Of a stretch of 64,000 nucleotides of DNA, positions 1 through 9,224 are shown piece after piece. Within the stretch, counting starts at the first letter, position 1, and every line of letters starts with the position of its first letter. Both the position numbers and the translations under genes were made by a program. Below the pieces are notes generated by a model, which did not search any database, had not been told where the DNA came from, and worked only from the letters and a program-made list of their open reading frames with translations. Source of the DNA: an uncultured Akkermansia sp. GTDB taxonomy: Bacteria > Verrucomicrobiota > Verrucomicrobiia > Verrucomicrobiales > Akkermansiaceae. The stretch spans positions 1-64,000 of the forward strand of contig CALXRG010000014.1 in NCBI GenBank assembly GCA_944390825.1, in the 5' to 3' direction.

Positions 1-524
1 TGGAATGGATATGCTTTTCTCTCGCTTTTCCGTTTGATGCTCCTTCCGGCGTGTCGCATTTGATTTTACAATTCACGGCGTGAGAATCGTCAAAGCAAAG
101 GCAACAGGGCAGAGCATGCCTTTACCGTAACGGTATGAGCCCGGATACAAGAGCACCTTGCCGCAGGTGAGGTGCGAGGAGCGGGCGCTGAAGCGGGATT
201 CCGAGCTGGCCGGTGGGACGCTGATCCGCGTCAGGCCCCGGCGTTTCTGCGTCGGGGAGCAGGGGATTATCGAGGCTTCCGCCCCGCGGCTGTCGCCGCT
301 TTCTGCCGATGAGGTTCCTCGCATGACGGCGATTTCTTCTTCTCCGGCAGACTTTCCGGGCGAGGCTGCTTTCCCGCGCGGCCGCTGGGCGATTGATACC
401 CGCAAGCCGATCGCGAGGGGGCTCGATCAGGGGTGCAATTCGCTGGATGCCCAGTTGGACGAGTGCAGCGGCGGAGTGCCGGGAGAGAAAAACAGCGGTT
501 TCCACACACTTTGCGCTTGACCAA
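1..524. other. Stretch with no supported gene
   Basis: Overlapping open frames exist on both strands, but none has a recognisable domain or a convincing start. A 22-bp sequence at 55-76 recurs at 34492-34513. On the minus strand a TTGACG (about 90-95), 17 bp, TGTAAA arrangement precedes an ATG at 59, which would read out of the window. A gene may therefore begin here, but 59 bases are too few to call it. Confidence 0.4.
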
Positions 525-563
525 CAAAAAAGCCGCGCTCAGTTGCTCACTAAGCGCGGCTTT
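525..563 (-). terminator. Rho-independent terminator of tRNA-Gln
   Basis: On the minus strand an AGCCGCGCT/AGCGCGGCT stem with a 14-nt loop is followed by a run of six T. It lies immediately downstream of the tRNA gene, which fits intrinsic termination of its transcript. Confidence 0.8.
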
Positions 564-567
564 CGGA

Positions 568-639
568 TAGGGCTACAGGGACTCGAACCCCGAATAGCGG
601 TGCCAGAAACCGATGTGTTGCCAATTACACCATAGCCCT
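568..639 (-). tRNA. tRNA-Gln (anticodon CTG)
   Basis: The minus strand folds into a full cloverleaf. The acceptor stem is AGGGCTA/TAGCCCT, the D stem GTGT/ACAC, the anticodon loop TTCTGGC with anticodon CTG, and the T loop TTCGAGT. An A1-T72 pair opens the acceptor stem; a weak first pair is typical of glutamine tRNAs (U1-A72 in E. coli). The discriminator base is A. CCA is not encoded. The 27-43 pair is a mismatch, so the boundary of the anticodon stem is slightly imperfect. It decodes CAG. A terminator follows directly. Confidence 0.9.
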
Positions 640-892
640 GTTCCGGACGGCGGAAGTATACGCGTCCCCCGGTGCAGAGTCAAGACTAATCTTCACTTTT
701 TTTGTGTTTTTTGTGATTTTGCTGCCCCGGCGAAGAGCGGGGATGACAGCAGGAGGGCGACGCCCTCTGCCGGGGAACCCCGGGCAGAGCGGGCGGCCCG
801 TCAGGTTGCCTCCCGCACCAGCCATAGGCCAGCTTCCCCCAAGGACTGGTGAGAGATGGGGTATAAGTTGGGGCATATGGCGTACGCCAGCG
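640..892. other. Intergenic, between diverging tRNA-Gln and grpE
   Basis: GC-rich spacer between two divergent transcription units. I see no gene; the grpE promoter starts at its right edge. Confidence 0.5.
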
Positions 893-920
893 TTGACATT
901 GGGCATTTTGGCTGTATAAT
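893..920 (+). promoter_or_regulatory. grpE promoter, leaderless type
   Basis: Perfect -35 TTGACA (893-898), 16-bp spacer, perfect -10 TATAAT (915-920). The grpE ATG is 6 nt further on, about where transcription should start, so the mRNA is predicted to be leaderless. No HrcA (CIRCE) inverted repeat is visible. Confidence 0.85.
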
Positions 921-926
921 GCGTGC

Positions 927-1502
927 ATGAGAACCGAAGACGAGACCCCCTATGAAGAACAGGAAAGCTGTGACTACGAGGCGCCCAGGCCCGAGCACCC
1001 TGTCAGTGACAGCCCGGCTGATGAAAGTGACACCGAGCACACCAGCAACGTCGTGGACGACCTGACCAAGTGGCGGGACATGGCTATGCGCACCGCCGCA
1101 GAGTATGATAACTACCGCAAGCGCTGCATCAAGGACAGCGAAGAGTTCCGCAAATATGCCAACCGCTCGCTGCTCGAGGACCTGCTCCCCGTGATTGACA
1201 ATTTCCGCATGGGTATGCAAATGGCCGGTCAGGACACCGGCTCGATGATCTACATCGGCATGAGCATGGTCCAGAAGCAGCTGGATGATTTCCTGGCCAA
1301 CCAGGGCGTTGAACTCATCCCCACGGAGGTGGGGCAGATGTTTGACCACAACCTGCACGAGGCCATTATGAGCGAACCCTCTGACCAGCCGGAAGGCACT
1401 ATCCTGCGGGTCATTCGCCCCGGCTACATGCTCAAAGGGCGCCTGCTGCGCGCGGCCAATGTCGTGACAGCCGCCGCCCCCGAGGCCGAGCCCCAGGCCT
1501 GA
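927..1502 (+). CDS. grpE: Nucleotide exchange factor GrpE
   Basis: 191 residues. GrpE is the cytoplasmic ADP-release factor of the DnaK chaperone cycle. The N-terminus is acidic (about 1-45), followed by the helical dimerisation region with the typical stretch ending in YDNYRKR, and a C-terminal beta domain with GVE-P...F(D)HNLHEA and V(I)RPGY, all family hallmarks. Length is normal. The start is fixed by the consensus promoter ending 6 nt upstream. dnaJ follows after 93 bp, giving the common grpE-dnaJ pair; dnaK is not in the window. Confidence 0.95.
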   Translation: MRTEDETPYEEQESCDYEAPRPEHPVSDSPADESDTEHTSNVVDDLTKWRDMAMRTAAEYDNYRKRCIKDSEEFRKYANRSLLEDLLPVIDNFRMGMQMAGQDTGSMIYIGMSMVQKQLDDFLANQGVELIPTEVGQMFDHNLHEAIMSEPSDQPEGTILRVIRPGYMLKGRLLRAANVVTAAAPEAEPQA

Positions 1503-1595
1503 GCGCGCCCGAATCCGGCTTTGAACTATTGACGGCCCAGGTCAGACAGCCACACAAGCAGCTTAACTCTCTCTCAGACAGCACCTCTTTCTCAT

Positions 1596-2723
1596 ATGGC
1601 AAAGGATTATTACGACGTACTCGGAGTGGATCGCCAGGCAGATGACGCCACCATCAAAAAAGCGTATCGCAAGCTGGCAATGAAGTACCACCCCGACCGC
1701 AACCCGGACAACAAGGAAGCAGAAGAAAAATTCAAGGAAATCGGTGAGGCCTACGAGGTGCTCAGCGATCCCGACAAACGCGCCGCGTATGACCGCATGG
1801 GGCATGACGCCTTCAAAAACGGCGGTGCGGGAGGCCCAGGGACCGGTGGATTCGGAGGCTTCAGCGACCCGATGGATATCTTCGCGCAAATGTTCGGCGG
1901 CATGGGCGGCTTCGAGCGCGCCTCAAGGCACCACGCCGATCCGCGGCAACCCGGCTCCGACCTGCGCTACGATCTGGACCTGACGCTGGAGGAAGCCGCG
2001 CACGGCTGTGATAAGACGCTGGAGATTGAGCGTCTTGTTCCCTGTGATGCCTGCAAGGGCACCGGCTCCAAAGACGGCACGGCCGGTTTCAAAACCTGCC
2101 CGACCTGCCAGGGGTCCGGCGTCATCACCCGGCAGAACGGCTTTTTCGTCCAGCAAAGCACCTGCCCGACCTGCCGGGGTGCGGGGCAAACCATCAGCAA
2201 CCCCTGCCCGAAATGCCGCGGGGAGGGCCGCGTCCACAAGGACGTGCCCATCACCCTCCATGTGCCCGCCGGCGTCGACACCGGCACCAAACTCCGCTCC
2301 AGTGGCAACGGCGACGCCGGACTCCACGGTGGGGAGACGGGCGACCTGTACGTCTTCATCGAAGTAAAACCGCACGACATCTTCGCCCGCGAGGGCAAAG
2401 ATCTCACCTGCTCGATGCCTGTTCCCTTCATAGATGCCGCTCTCGGGGGAGTCCTGACCGTACCGACGCTCGATGGCGCCTCCAAGCTCAAACTGCCGGC
2501 CGGCACCACCAGTGGCACCATCTTCCGCGTACGCGGCAAAGGCATGCCCTCACTCAAAGGCTCAGGCCGCGGCGACCTGATGGTCGAAGTGAGCGTCGAA
2601 ACTCCCTCCGGCCTCAACAGCAAACAAAAACAGGCACTCGAAGACTTCGGCAAGACCCTCTCCGCAAGCAATCAGCCGGAGGTGCAAGCCTTCGCCAAGC
2701 GTGCCGCCAAATACATGAAGTAA
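1596..2723 (+). CDS. dnaJ: Chaperone protein DnaJ
   Basis: 375 residues, a full-length type I Hsp40 that delivers unfolded clients to DnaK and stimulates its ATPase. Visible parts: J domain 1-70 with YHPDRN (the HPD motif), a Gly/Phe-rich linker (about 75-110), four CxxCxGxG zinc-binding repeats ([32 protein letters not shown]; about 150-215), and two C-terminal substrate-binding beta domains. It lies downstream of grpE and is probably cotranscribed. No Shine-Dalgarno site is visible before the ATG. Confidence 0.96.
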   Translation: MAKDYYDVLGVDRQADDATIKKAYRKLAMKYHPDRNPDNKEAEEKFKEIGEAYEVLSDPDKRAAYDRMGHDAFKNGGAGGPGTGGFGGFSDPMDIFAQMFGGMGGFERASRHHADPRQPGSDLRYDLDLTLEEAAHGCDKTLEIERLVPCDACKGTGSKDGTAGFKTCPTCQGSGVITRQNGFFVQQSTCPTCRGAGQTISNPCPKCRGEGRVHKDVPITLHVPAGVDTGTKLRSSGNGDAGLHGGETGDLYVFIEVKPHDIFAREGKDLTCSMPVPFIDAALGGVLTVPTLDGASKLKLPAGTTSGTIFRVRGKGMPSLKGSGRGDLMVEVSVETPSGLNSKQKQALEDFGKTLSASNQPEVQAFAKRAAKYMK

Positions 2724-2890
2724 GACAACCTGGAGTCAGACAAACGGCGCAGCAGCCCCGGTACACATGCAGGCAGCACCGTGCGCATGCCACCCCGCGC
2801 GCATGCCCCCCGGGCAGCTGCGCCTTCCCTGTCTCCCCACACGCAACCACACACCAACCTCAGCCCCCGGCAGCCCCCTCCGAGAGAACC

Positions 2891-3628
2891 ATGCACCGCT
2901 GCTATGCCGCCGATGCCGATCTGACCGCCCCTTGCCTCCACATAGAAGGTGAGGAAGCGCACCATGCCCTGCGGGTCATGCGCCTTCGCATCGGAGACCG
3001 ATGCGAAATATTCAACGGCACCGGGCAGGCAGCACGCGCTACCATCACGGCAGCCTCCGGCACCTGCATGCAGCTTACCCTGGATGAGCAGCTGCCCCCC
3101 ATGCCCCCAACCGCAGACATCACCCTGGCACTGGCCATCCCGAAAGGGGCCAACATGGAACTCATCGTCCAGAAGGCCGTCGAACTCGGCATCAAGCGGA
3201 TCATCCCCCTCATCACGGAGCGCACCATCGTGCGGCTCAACGACAAAGAAGCCGCCGCCAAAACCGCCAAATGGCGCAAAACCGTGCTGGAAGCCTGCAA
3301 ACAAAGCGGAGTAAACACCCTGCCCACCGTCGAGCCCCCCCAACCCTACAAACTCTTCCTGCAACGCGGCGACCTGCCGGGCCTGCACCTGCAGTGCGCC
3401 ATCGTCTCCCACGCCCGCCCCCTGCGCGACCTGTTGGAAGCCGCGCGTGAAACCGGCCAGACTGCCTGCACCCTGCTCATCGGCCCGGAGGGTGACTTCT
3501 CCCCCGCCGAATACACAGCCGCCGAAGCCGCCGGCTTCGTCCCCGCCTCCCTGGGCCCGATCATCCTGCGCGTCGAAACAGCTGTCTTCATGGCCGCCTC
3601 CGCCGCGCGATACGCCCTGGACCGCTAG
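2891..3628 (+). CDS. rsmE: 16S rRNA (uracil-1498-N3)-methyltransferase RsmE
   Basis: 245 residues. RsmE methylates N3 of U1498 in 16S rRNA using SAM. The N-terminal PUA-like half has EEAHHALRVMRLRIGD. The C-terminal SPOUT half carries the knot motifs LIGPEGDFS and LGPIILRVETA, which form the SAM pocket. An open frame extends further upstream over the end of dnaJ, but homology begins at MHRCY, so ATG 2891 is chosen. The ABC ATPase follows after 38 bp. dnaJ-rsmE adjacency is also common in other phyla. Confidence 0.93.
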   Translation: MHRCYAADADLTAPCLHIEGEEAHHALRVMRLRIGDRCEIFNGTGQAARATITAASGTCMQLTLDEQLPPMPPTADITLALAIPKGANMELIVQKAVELGIKRIIPLITERTIVRLNDKEAAAKTAKWRKTVLEACKQSGVNTLPTVEPPQPYKLFLQRGDLPGLHLQCAIVSHARPLRDLLEAARETGQTACTLLIGPEGDFSPAEYTAAEAAGFVPASLGPIILRVETAVFMAASAARYALDR

Positions 3629-3666
3629 CCCCCGACGCCCGCACACCCCACCACGCATCCACCACC

Positions 3667-4446
3667 ATGGCCTACCTGGAACTCCGCGACATCCGCGTCC
3701 ACTTCCCCGTACGCACCGCCTGGGGCAGCACCGGAGAAGTCGTCAAGGCCGTCGATGGCATCACGATGAGCATCAGCAAAGGCGAAATCCTCGGCCTGGT
3801 CGGCGAATCCGGCTGCGGCAAATCCACCCTGTCGCGAGCCATCATGCAACTCCAGCCCCTCACCGGCGGCAGCATCTGGCTGGACGGCTCAAACCTCACC
3901 ACCCTCCCCCCGGCCGAAGTAAGGCGCCGCCGGCTGGACTTCCAAATGGTCTTCCAGGACCCCTACGCCTCCCTCAACCCGCGCTTCAGCATCTTCAGCA
4001 CCCTGCTGGAAGCCCTGAGTCGCCGCGCCCCCATCCCCAGAAGCAGGCGCGAACAAGACGTCGCCGCCCTCATGGACCGCGTCGGGCTTTCACCCGAGCA
4101 CATGTACAAATACCCGCACGAATTCTCCGGCGGGCAGCGACAGCGCATCGCCATCGCACGCGCCATCGCGCCCCAGCCTGCTCTTCTGCTGGCAGACGAA
4201 CCCGTCTCCGCCCTTGACGTCTCCATCCAAAGTCAGATTCTCAACCTCCTCACCGACCTCACCCGCAAGATGGGTATCACCCTGCTGTTCATCTCGCACG
4301 ACCTCTCCGTTGTGCACTACCTCGCCGACCGGATCGCCGTCATGCGCCGCGGACAGCTGGTCGAGCAAGGCACAGCCGACGACGTCTTCAACCACCCGCA
4401 ACACCCCTACACCCAAACTCTCCTCGCCGCCATCCCCAGGCTCTGA
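3667..4446 (+). CDS. Oligopeptide/dipeptide ABC transporter ATPase (OppF/DppF type)
   Basis: 259 residues. Cytoplasmic ATPase that normally energises uptake of peptides through a membrane permease pair. Walker A is GESGCGKST, the signature is FSGGQRQR, Walker B is ALLLADEP with the D-loop SALDVS, and the switch His lies in LLFISHDLSVV. The C-terminus HPYTQTLLAAIPRL is the start of the oligopeptide/dipeptide-specific tail, here short. No permease, binding protein or OppD partner is nearby, so it is an orphan that must pair with subunits encoded elsewhere or have another role. Confidence 0.88.
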   Translation: MAYLELRDIRVHFPVRTAWGSTGEVVKAVDGITMSISKGEILGLVGESGCGKSTLSRAIMQLQPLTGGSIWLDGSNLTTLPPAEVRRRRLDFQMVFQDPYASLNPRFSIFSTLLEALSRRAPIPRSRREQDVAALMDRVGLSPEHMYKYPHEFSGGQRQRIAIARAIAPQPALLLADEPVSALDVSIQSQILNLLTDLTRKMGITLLFISHDLSVVHYLADRIAVMRRGQLVEQGTADDVFNHPQHPYTQTLLAAIPRL

Positions 4447-4450
4447 TTTC

Positions 4451-4480
4451 TTGACAGCCAGGGAGAAGCCATGCTATGCT
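4451..4480 (+). promoter_or_regulatory. Promoter of the membrane protein at 4487, leaderless type
   Basis: TTGACA (4451-4456), 18 bp, TATGCT (4475-4480), then 6 nt to the ATG. It begins directly after the stop codon of the preceding ATPase gene. Confidence 0.75.
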
Positions 4481-4486
4481 CCCGCC

Positions 4487-6025
4487 ATGCAAAACGCGCT
4501 CCCGGCTCACACGCCATACTCCTGGCTGAACCGCCATCTGGACGACCTCACGGAGCTGCTGCTCCTGCTGCCTGCCCTCCTCTGGGCAGCGAACTGGCTC
4601 ATCCTGCCCGTTGCCCTCCCGCTCTGTCTGGGCATGGCATGGATGTACATCCGCCACTGGCGCCAGCGCCGGACCTATTTCACCAAATCACCCGGCACAG
4701 AACCCGCCTCTCGCCTCTCAACCCCCGGCATCATCATCTGCATCCTGATTGCCGCAGGCATCACCTTTCTGAACGGCTTTGACGGCCGACTCCCCCAAAC
4801 ACCCGACTTCATCGTCAGGAATGCCGTCTACGGCGAGCTCATCCACTCCCCCTGGCCCCTGATCCTGGAAGACGGCAGCTTTGTCATCTATGCCATTCAA
4901 TACTGGATCCCCCCAGCCCTGCTGGCCTCCTGCCTGCCCGAGTGGAAAACACCCATTCTGGAAGCCTGGTTCTTCACAGGTCTGCTGGTTGTCTGGCTGC
5001 AACTTCTCAAACTGCTGGGGTGGAAAAGACTCATCATTTTCACCATTGGCATTCTGGTCACAGCTCCCCCAACCTTCATTCTGAAAAATGAAGTCAGCGA
5101 CCTGAATATCCTCCCACCCGCGATCTATGACTGCACAAGCATATACCATTTTTACGTACTTTTCATGCTGGCAGCTGCTCTTTTCCTTCAACACCGGACG
5201 ACGTACCCGGAGCTGCTGTTCTGCGCCGCGCTCCTGTTTGTAAGCGCCCCTCTCACAGCAGCCTTTTTTGCGCCGCTCCTACTGTGGCGGACAATTCAGC
5301 ACATCAAAGAAGCGCCTCCCGGCACAGCATCCTCCGTACTCTCAATGCTCAAACTCCCGGAGCTAACTGTCGGCATCGTGCTGGTGCTTTGTCAAATCAT
5401 CTTCAGCTCATCGGCTACCGGCGCATACATCTCCACCTCCTGGGCAGAAATGGCATCCGACAATCCACCCGAAGTCATCATATACAGGACCATACTAAGC
5501 CTGCTGCTGACCCTGACCCCTCCCCTCCTTGCCTTTGCCATCACCAAAGAAAAACTCCTCATCTACACTGGCATTTTCTGCTCAGCATGCACGCTCATCT
5601 GCATTACAGGTGAAGGACAAGTCAACGAACTGCTTTACAAATCCTCCGCAGCCTATTGTTTTTTCCTTATTTTTTACCTCGCACGGCACTGCTGCAATAC
5701 GGCAGCCCTCGCCAACCTCGCACTTCTGGCAAGCTTCTCACTTCCGGTCTTCTGGCATTTCCTCATCGACCTCAAAGCCATCCCCCGCGGACTTCAATCG
5801 GGATTCGAAGTACGCCAAACAAACATCGTCGACCCCTGGCAAGGGCGCATGTACCAACCAAGGGAAAACTTCTATGAACGGCTCGTCTCCCACGACCTGA
5901 AATGCCCCTGGCTCTTCCGCCGCAGCGAAGACATCCGCACCACCCCAGGAAACGCCGCCCCACCCGCCCAGCAACCCACATCGCACCCCTCATCCCCCCA
6001 CACATCAGAATTACCCCGGCCCTGA
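4487..6025 (+). CDS. Polytopic membrane protein of unknown function
   Basis: 512 residues. After a short cytoplasmic-looking N-terminus, roughly ten hydrophobic segments alternate with short loops over most of the length. The last 70 residues are hydrophilic and Pro/Ser-rich. I do not recognise the family. The layout resembles multispanning glycosyltransferase-like or flippase-like proteins, but no motif supports this. The start is set by the promoter ending 6 nt upstream; an open frame reaching back into the ATPase gene is not coding. It is its own transcription unit. Confidence 0.75.
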   Translation: MQNALPAHTPYSWLNRHLDDLTELLLLLPALLWAANWLILPVALPLCLGMAWMYIRHWRQRRTYFTKSPGTEPASRLSTPGIIICILIAAGITFLNGFDGRLPQTPDFIVRNAVYGELIHSPWPLILEDGSFVIYAIQYWIPPALLASCLPEWKTPILEAWFFTGLLVVWLQLLKLLGWKRLIIFTIGILVTAPPTFILKNEVSDLNILPPAIYDCTSIYHFYVLFMLAAALFLQHRTTYPELLFCAALLFVSAPLTAAFFAPLLLWRTIQHIKEAPPGTASSVLSMLKLPELTVGIVLVLCQIIFSSSATGAYISTSWAEMASDNPPEVIIYRTILSLLLTLTPPLLAFAITKEKLLIYTGIFCSACTLICITGEGQVNELLYKSSAAYCFFLIFYLARHCCNTAALANLALLASFSLPVFWHFLIDLKAIPRGLQSGFEVRQTNIVDPWQGRMYQPRENFYERLVSHDLKCPWLFRRSEDIRTTPGNAAPPAQQPTSHPSSPHTSELPRP

Positions 6026-6103
6026 CCACGATCTGCCACAGCCGGTCACCCGCGAGGCCCTCCCCTCTTCCTGCCATACACACAGCATGTACACAACTCA
6101 GCA

Positions 6104-6132
6104 TTGACACCCTGCCACCGGGCAGATACACT
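6104..6132 (+). promoter_or_regulatory. xth promoter
   Basis: TTGACA (6104-6109), 17 bp, TACACT (6127-6132), then 9 nt to the ATG at 6142; the 5' leader would be near zero. Confidence 0.65.
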
Positions 6133-6141
6133 CAGTGGCAT

Positions 6142-6906
6142 ATGAAACTCGTGAGCTGGAACGTCAATGGATTGAGAGCCACCCTCGGCAAAGGTTTGGC
6201 GGAAAAAATGGACGCGCTGAACGCCGATATCCTGTGCCTGCAGGAAATCAAAGCCAAACCTGAACAAGTCAGCGACCTATGGCTTGCAAGCTGGCCGCAC
6301 GCCCTCTGGAACCCCGCCCAGCGGGCAGGATACTCCGGCGTACTGATTCTCTCCAAAGTCCCCCCCCTCTCGACCAGCACCGGCATGGGCATACCCGAAC
6401 ACGACACAGAAGGCCGCGTCGCCACCATGGAGTTTGAAGACTTCTACTTTGTCGGCTGCTACACCCCCAACTCGCAGAACGAACTCGCCCGCCTCCCCTA
6501 CCGCATGGAATGGGACACAGCCTTCCGCACCTACGTCAGCACCCTTGCCAGGAAAAAGCCCGTCGTCCTCTGCGGCGACCTGAACGTCGCACACGAAGAA
6601 ATAGACATTGCCCGCCCCGACGCCAATCACTTCAGCGCAGGCTTCTCAGACGAAGAACGCGCAGGCTTCAGCGATCTGCTGGCGGCCGGCTTTACAGACA
6701 CCTTCCGCTACCTGCACCCCGACACCCGGGATGCCTACTCCTGGTGGAGCTTTCGCGGCGGCGCCCGCGCCCGCAACGTCGGGTGGCGCATCGACTACTT
6801 CTGCGTCAGCAACACCCTGCGCGACAGCATCGTCTCCGCAGAAATCCACCCCGACATCACCGGCTCCGACCACTGCCCCATCTCACTGACCCTTGCCGGC
6901 AAATAA
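6142..6906 (+). CDS. xth: Exodeoxyribonuclease III / AP endonuclease (ExoA/Xth)
   Basis: 254 residues, full length for the family. It cleaves DNA 5' to abasic sites and removes blocked 3' ends in base excision repair. Endonuclease/exonuclease/phosphatase-fold motifs are present in order: WNVNGLR, LQEIKA (metal-binding Glu), a tyrosine-containing stretch after GCYTPNS, CGDLNVAHEEID (Asp/Asn pair), and the final GSDHCPI with catalytic Asp-His. ATG 6142 is chosen from homology and from the promoter 9 nt upstream; the upstream open frame is not coding. Confidence 0.94.
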   Translation: MKLVSWNVNGLRATLGKGLAEKMDALNADILCLQEIKAKPEQVSDLWLASWPHALWNPAQRAGYSGVLILSKVPPLSTSTGMGIPEHDTEGRVATMEFEDFYFVGCYTPNSQNELARLPYRMEWDTAFRTYVSTLARKKPVVLCGDLNVAHEEIDIARPDANHFSAGFSDEERAGFSDLLAAGFTDTFRYLHPDTRDAYSWWSFRGGARARNVGWRIDYFCVSNTLRDSIVSAEIHPDITGSDHCPISLTLAGK

Positions 6907-6995
6907 CCTTCCCACCACCCACACCCCCAACCATTGCCGACAGGTGGCCACTTGAGCAGATGTGAAAACACGCATCGGGAAAACGCTTATCGAAC

Positions 6996-7024
6996 TTGAC
7001 TCACAGGCCCCTGTCTGGTAATAA
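6996..7024 (+). promoter_or_regulatory. Promoter of sialidase 1, leaderless type
   Basis: TTGACT (6996-7001), 17 bp, TAATAA (7019-7024), 6 nt to the ATG. The -10 is off-consensus, but position and spacing match the other promoters here. Confidence 0.65.
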
Positions 7025-7030
7025 TAAGGC

Positions 7031-8878
7031 ATGTACCCGAAGCTCCTCATCCCCCTTCTGGCCTGCGGTCTGACAGTCTCTGCCGCAGAGCTGACAGCCA
7101 ACAGCGTAGAAATCATCGATCCGGGCCCCTACCCCATGATGAAACGTGCACAGGTGAATCCTGTCTTCGCCATCAAACTGGATGCAAAAAACACAGGCAC
7201 CCCCGGCACCCTCTCATTTACCGTCACTCCTGCCAACAGCATTGAAAAAATCACCCTGCGCACGGGAGAAGAAAAAGGCCTCGACTTCAAAGACAGCGTG
7301 GAGATCGGCGAGGCAAAGCCCAATTCCGGCGGCAAGGTCACCATCAAATGCAAGGAAGATCTCACCGACGGCGAGCACTGGCTTTGGATAGACGCAACCC
7401 CCTCGGAAAAATCCCAGGTTGGAGGCGTGGTTGAATTCGGCAAAATCGAAGCCGACATGGGCGGGAAAAAAGCCAAAGGCAAAGACATCCAGCAGCGCAT
7501 CGGCTACATGGTAGCCCTGGCGGGAGAAAAAGTCGCCCAAGTGGGAGATGAAAACGCAGGCAGCAAGCCACCCCGGAAAAAGAAAACAACCAGAAAATCC
7601 AAAACAGCAGGGGACAGCGAAGAGGAAACCACCGGCCGCATGTGCAGAGCCTTCCGCATCCCGGGCCTCACGACCACCGCGAAAGGCACGCTGGTGGGCT
7701 GCTTTGACGCCCGCTACGGCCATGAGGGAGACCTCTGTGCCGACATCGATGTTGCAGTCGTGCGCTCGACTGATGGCGGCCAGACCTGGACCACGCCCTA
7801 CGTAGCAATGGACGCAGGTCCCGGGAGCAACAACGGCTGTGGCGATCCCTGCATCCTTGAAGACAGCAAGGGTCGCCTTTGGCTGCAATCCCTCGCCGCC
7901 CACTTCGGTGGCGGAGCCGTCCTGGGCGTCTCCAAAGCCGGGCAAGGAGAAGACATCACAGGGCAGTGGATCATGACATACAGTGACGACGACGGCAAAA
8001 CCTGGGCCACAGAATTCGTCAACCCCACCAAAGAAATCAAAAAAGATGAGTGGACCTGCATCCTGGCCGGCCCCGGCCGCGGCATCGTCACGCGCAAGGG
8101 CGTCATCGTCTTTCCGGCTCAAATCTGGTGGAACAATCCGCCGCAAGGCACCCAGCGCTGCCGCAGCACCATCTGCTACTCCAAAGATAACGGCAAAACC
8201 TGGACCTACGGCGAGGGCATTCCGCACAGCACTTCCGAGTGTCAGGTTGTTGAGCTGAGGGATGGCTCCATCATGATCAACGCTCGCAACGAAGCCCGCA
8301 GCGGCAAGCGTGTCGTCTACGTCACCAAAGACCTGGGCAAAACCTGGGAACCGCACGAGACCAACCTCAACACCCTGGACGAACCCACCTGCCAGGCATC
8401 CATCCTCTCCGCCAAGGTGAAATCCTACAACCGCATCCTTCTCTTCTCCAACCCGAAAAACACCAAAGCACGGGATTGCATGACGGTACGCGTCTCGCGG
8501 GATGACGGGAAAACCTGGAGCGACGGGTACGAATATGACCGTCGGCCGTGTGCGGGCTACTCCTGCCTCACACAAATTGACGACCAGAACATCGGCGTTT
8601 TCTATGAGACAGCGCACCGTGTGAACGGCTGCCGGGGCATCGGCTTCCTCCGCTTCCCGGTCAAAACGGCCGTCACCGGCAAGACCGAGCCGGCAGGCAC
8701 CAAAGTAACCACCGGCAAGACCAGCCTCAAAGCCCATCGTGCGGACGACGACGAAGCATCTGACGAAGCATCTGACGAAGCATCCGACGACGACTCGGAG
8801 GACGACGAGGATGCAGCCACAGCACCCGGACAAAACAAAAGCAGCATCCGGCAAAAGAAATCCCACTCCAAAGCCTGA
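7031..8878 (+). CDS. Secreted exo-alpha-sialidase (GH33), copy 1
   Basis: 615 residues. Predicted to release terminal sialic acid from host glycans such as mucin, outside the cytoplasm. A signal peptide (1-18, ending VSAA) is followed by a beta-sandwich domain (about 20-150). A lysine-rich insert (about 180-205) precedes the six-bladed propeller, which starts with the FRIPG arginine motif (F208, R209). At least five Asp-box (SxDxGxTW) repeats follow, such as RSTDGGQTW and YSDDDGKTW. The tail (about 570-600) is acidic, with three DEAS units from a 12-nt tandem repeat. A close paralogue lies next downstream. The Lys-rich insert and acidic tail are absent or different in copy 2. Confidence 0.93.
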   Translation: MYPKLLIPLLACGLTVSAAELTANSVEIIDPGPYPMMKRAQVNPVFAIKLDAKNTGTPGTLSFTVTPANSIEKITLRTGEEKGLDFKDSVEIGEAKPNSGGKVTIKCKEDLTDGEHWLWIDATPSEKSQVGGVVEFGKIEADMGGKKAKGKDIQQRIGYMVALAGEKVAQVGDENAGSKPPRKKKTTRKSKTAGDSEEETTGRMCRAFRIPGLTTTAKGTLVGCFDARYGHEGDLCADIDVAVVRSTDGGQTWTTPYVAMDAGPGSNNGCGDPCILEDSKGRLWLQSLAAHFGGGAVLGVSKAGQGEDITGQWIMTYSDDDGKTWATEFVNPTKEIKKDEWTCILAGPGRGIVTRKGVIVFPAQIWWNNPPQGTQRCRSTICYSKDNGKTWTYGEGIPHSTSECQVVELRDGSIMINARNEARSGKRVVYVTKDLGKTWEPHETNLNTLDEPTCQASILSAKVKSYNRILLFSNPKNTKARDCMTVRVSRDDGKTWSDGYEYDRRPCAGYSCLTQIDDQNIGVFYETAHRVNGCRGIGFLRFPVKTAVTGKTEPAGTKVTTGKTSLKAHRADDDEASDEASDEASDDDSEDDEDAATAPGQNKSSIRQKKSHSKA

Positions 8879-9188
8879 GCCCGCCGCGCAACTTACCCAC
8901 GGTCACGTTGCCACACAGGTTCGGCCCTGTTTTTCATCCCGGCGCGACGCCCCTGTATCAGGGGGTCGCGCCGCCTCATCGTGTAAGCTGCCAACCCGGC
9001 CTGCTCTACCCAAAACGGACGCATACGATCGAGGTTTATCAAAGGCGCATAACATCACCCAGCCTCACAGTCAGCCCCGCAGCTCCTGCACTGCTTACCT
9101 CACAACGGACACAGCCCCCCAATGCCATCCCCCAATGCTCAAAGAGCCACGGCGATGAAAGTACATCGTCCCTATTTTGCAGAAAATC
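8879..9188. other. Intergenic between the two sialidases
   Basis: About 310 bp with no supported gene. The notable item is the strong hairpin at 8940-8973. Confidence 0.5.
8940..8973 (+). terminator. Strong hairpin after sialidase 1, possible terminator
   Basis: Arms CGGCGCGAC...CCCCTG and CAGGGG...GTCGCGCCG pair with one bulged base and a 3-nt loop. No T-tract follows, so it may be a mRNA-stabilising or Rho-assisted structure rather than a classical terminator. Confidence 0.45.
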
Positions 9189-9218
9189 TTGACACTAAAC
9201 AACCAACTCTGGTATAAA
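9189..9218 (+). promoter_or_regulatory. Promoter of sialidase 2, leaderless type
   Basis: TTGACA (9189-9194), 18 bp, TATAAA (9213-9218), 6 nt to the ATG at 9225. Its presence rules out the earlier in-frame ATG at 9177 as the start. Confidence 0.8.
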
Positions 9219-9224
9219 ATCAGC

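Noticed and set aside
158..520. 120-codon plus-strand frame near the window start
   Set aside because: Competing frames on both strands, no recognisable domain, and no promoter in front.
8940..8973. Hairpin as a REP-type mobile palindrome
   Set aside because: No second copy seen in the window; kept only as a terminator-like hairpin.
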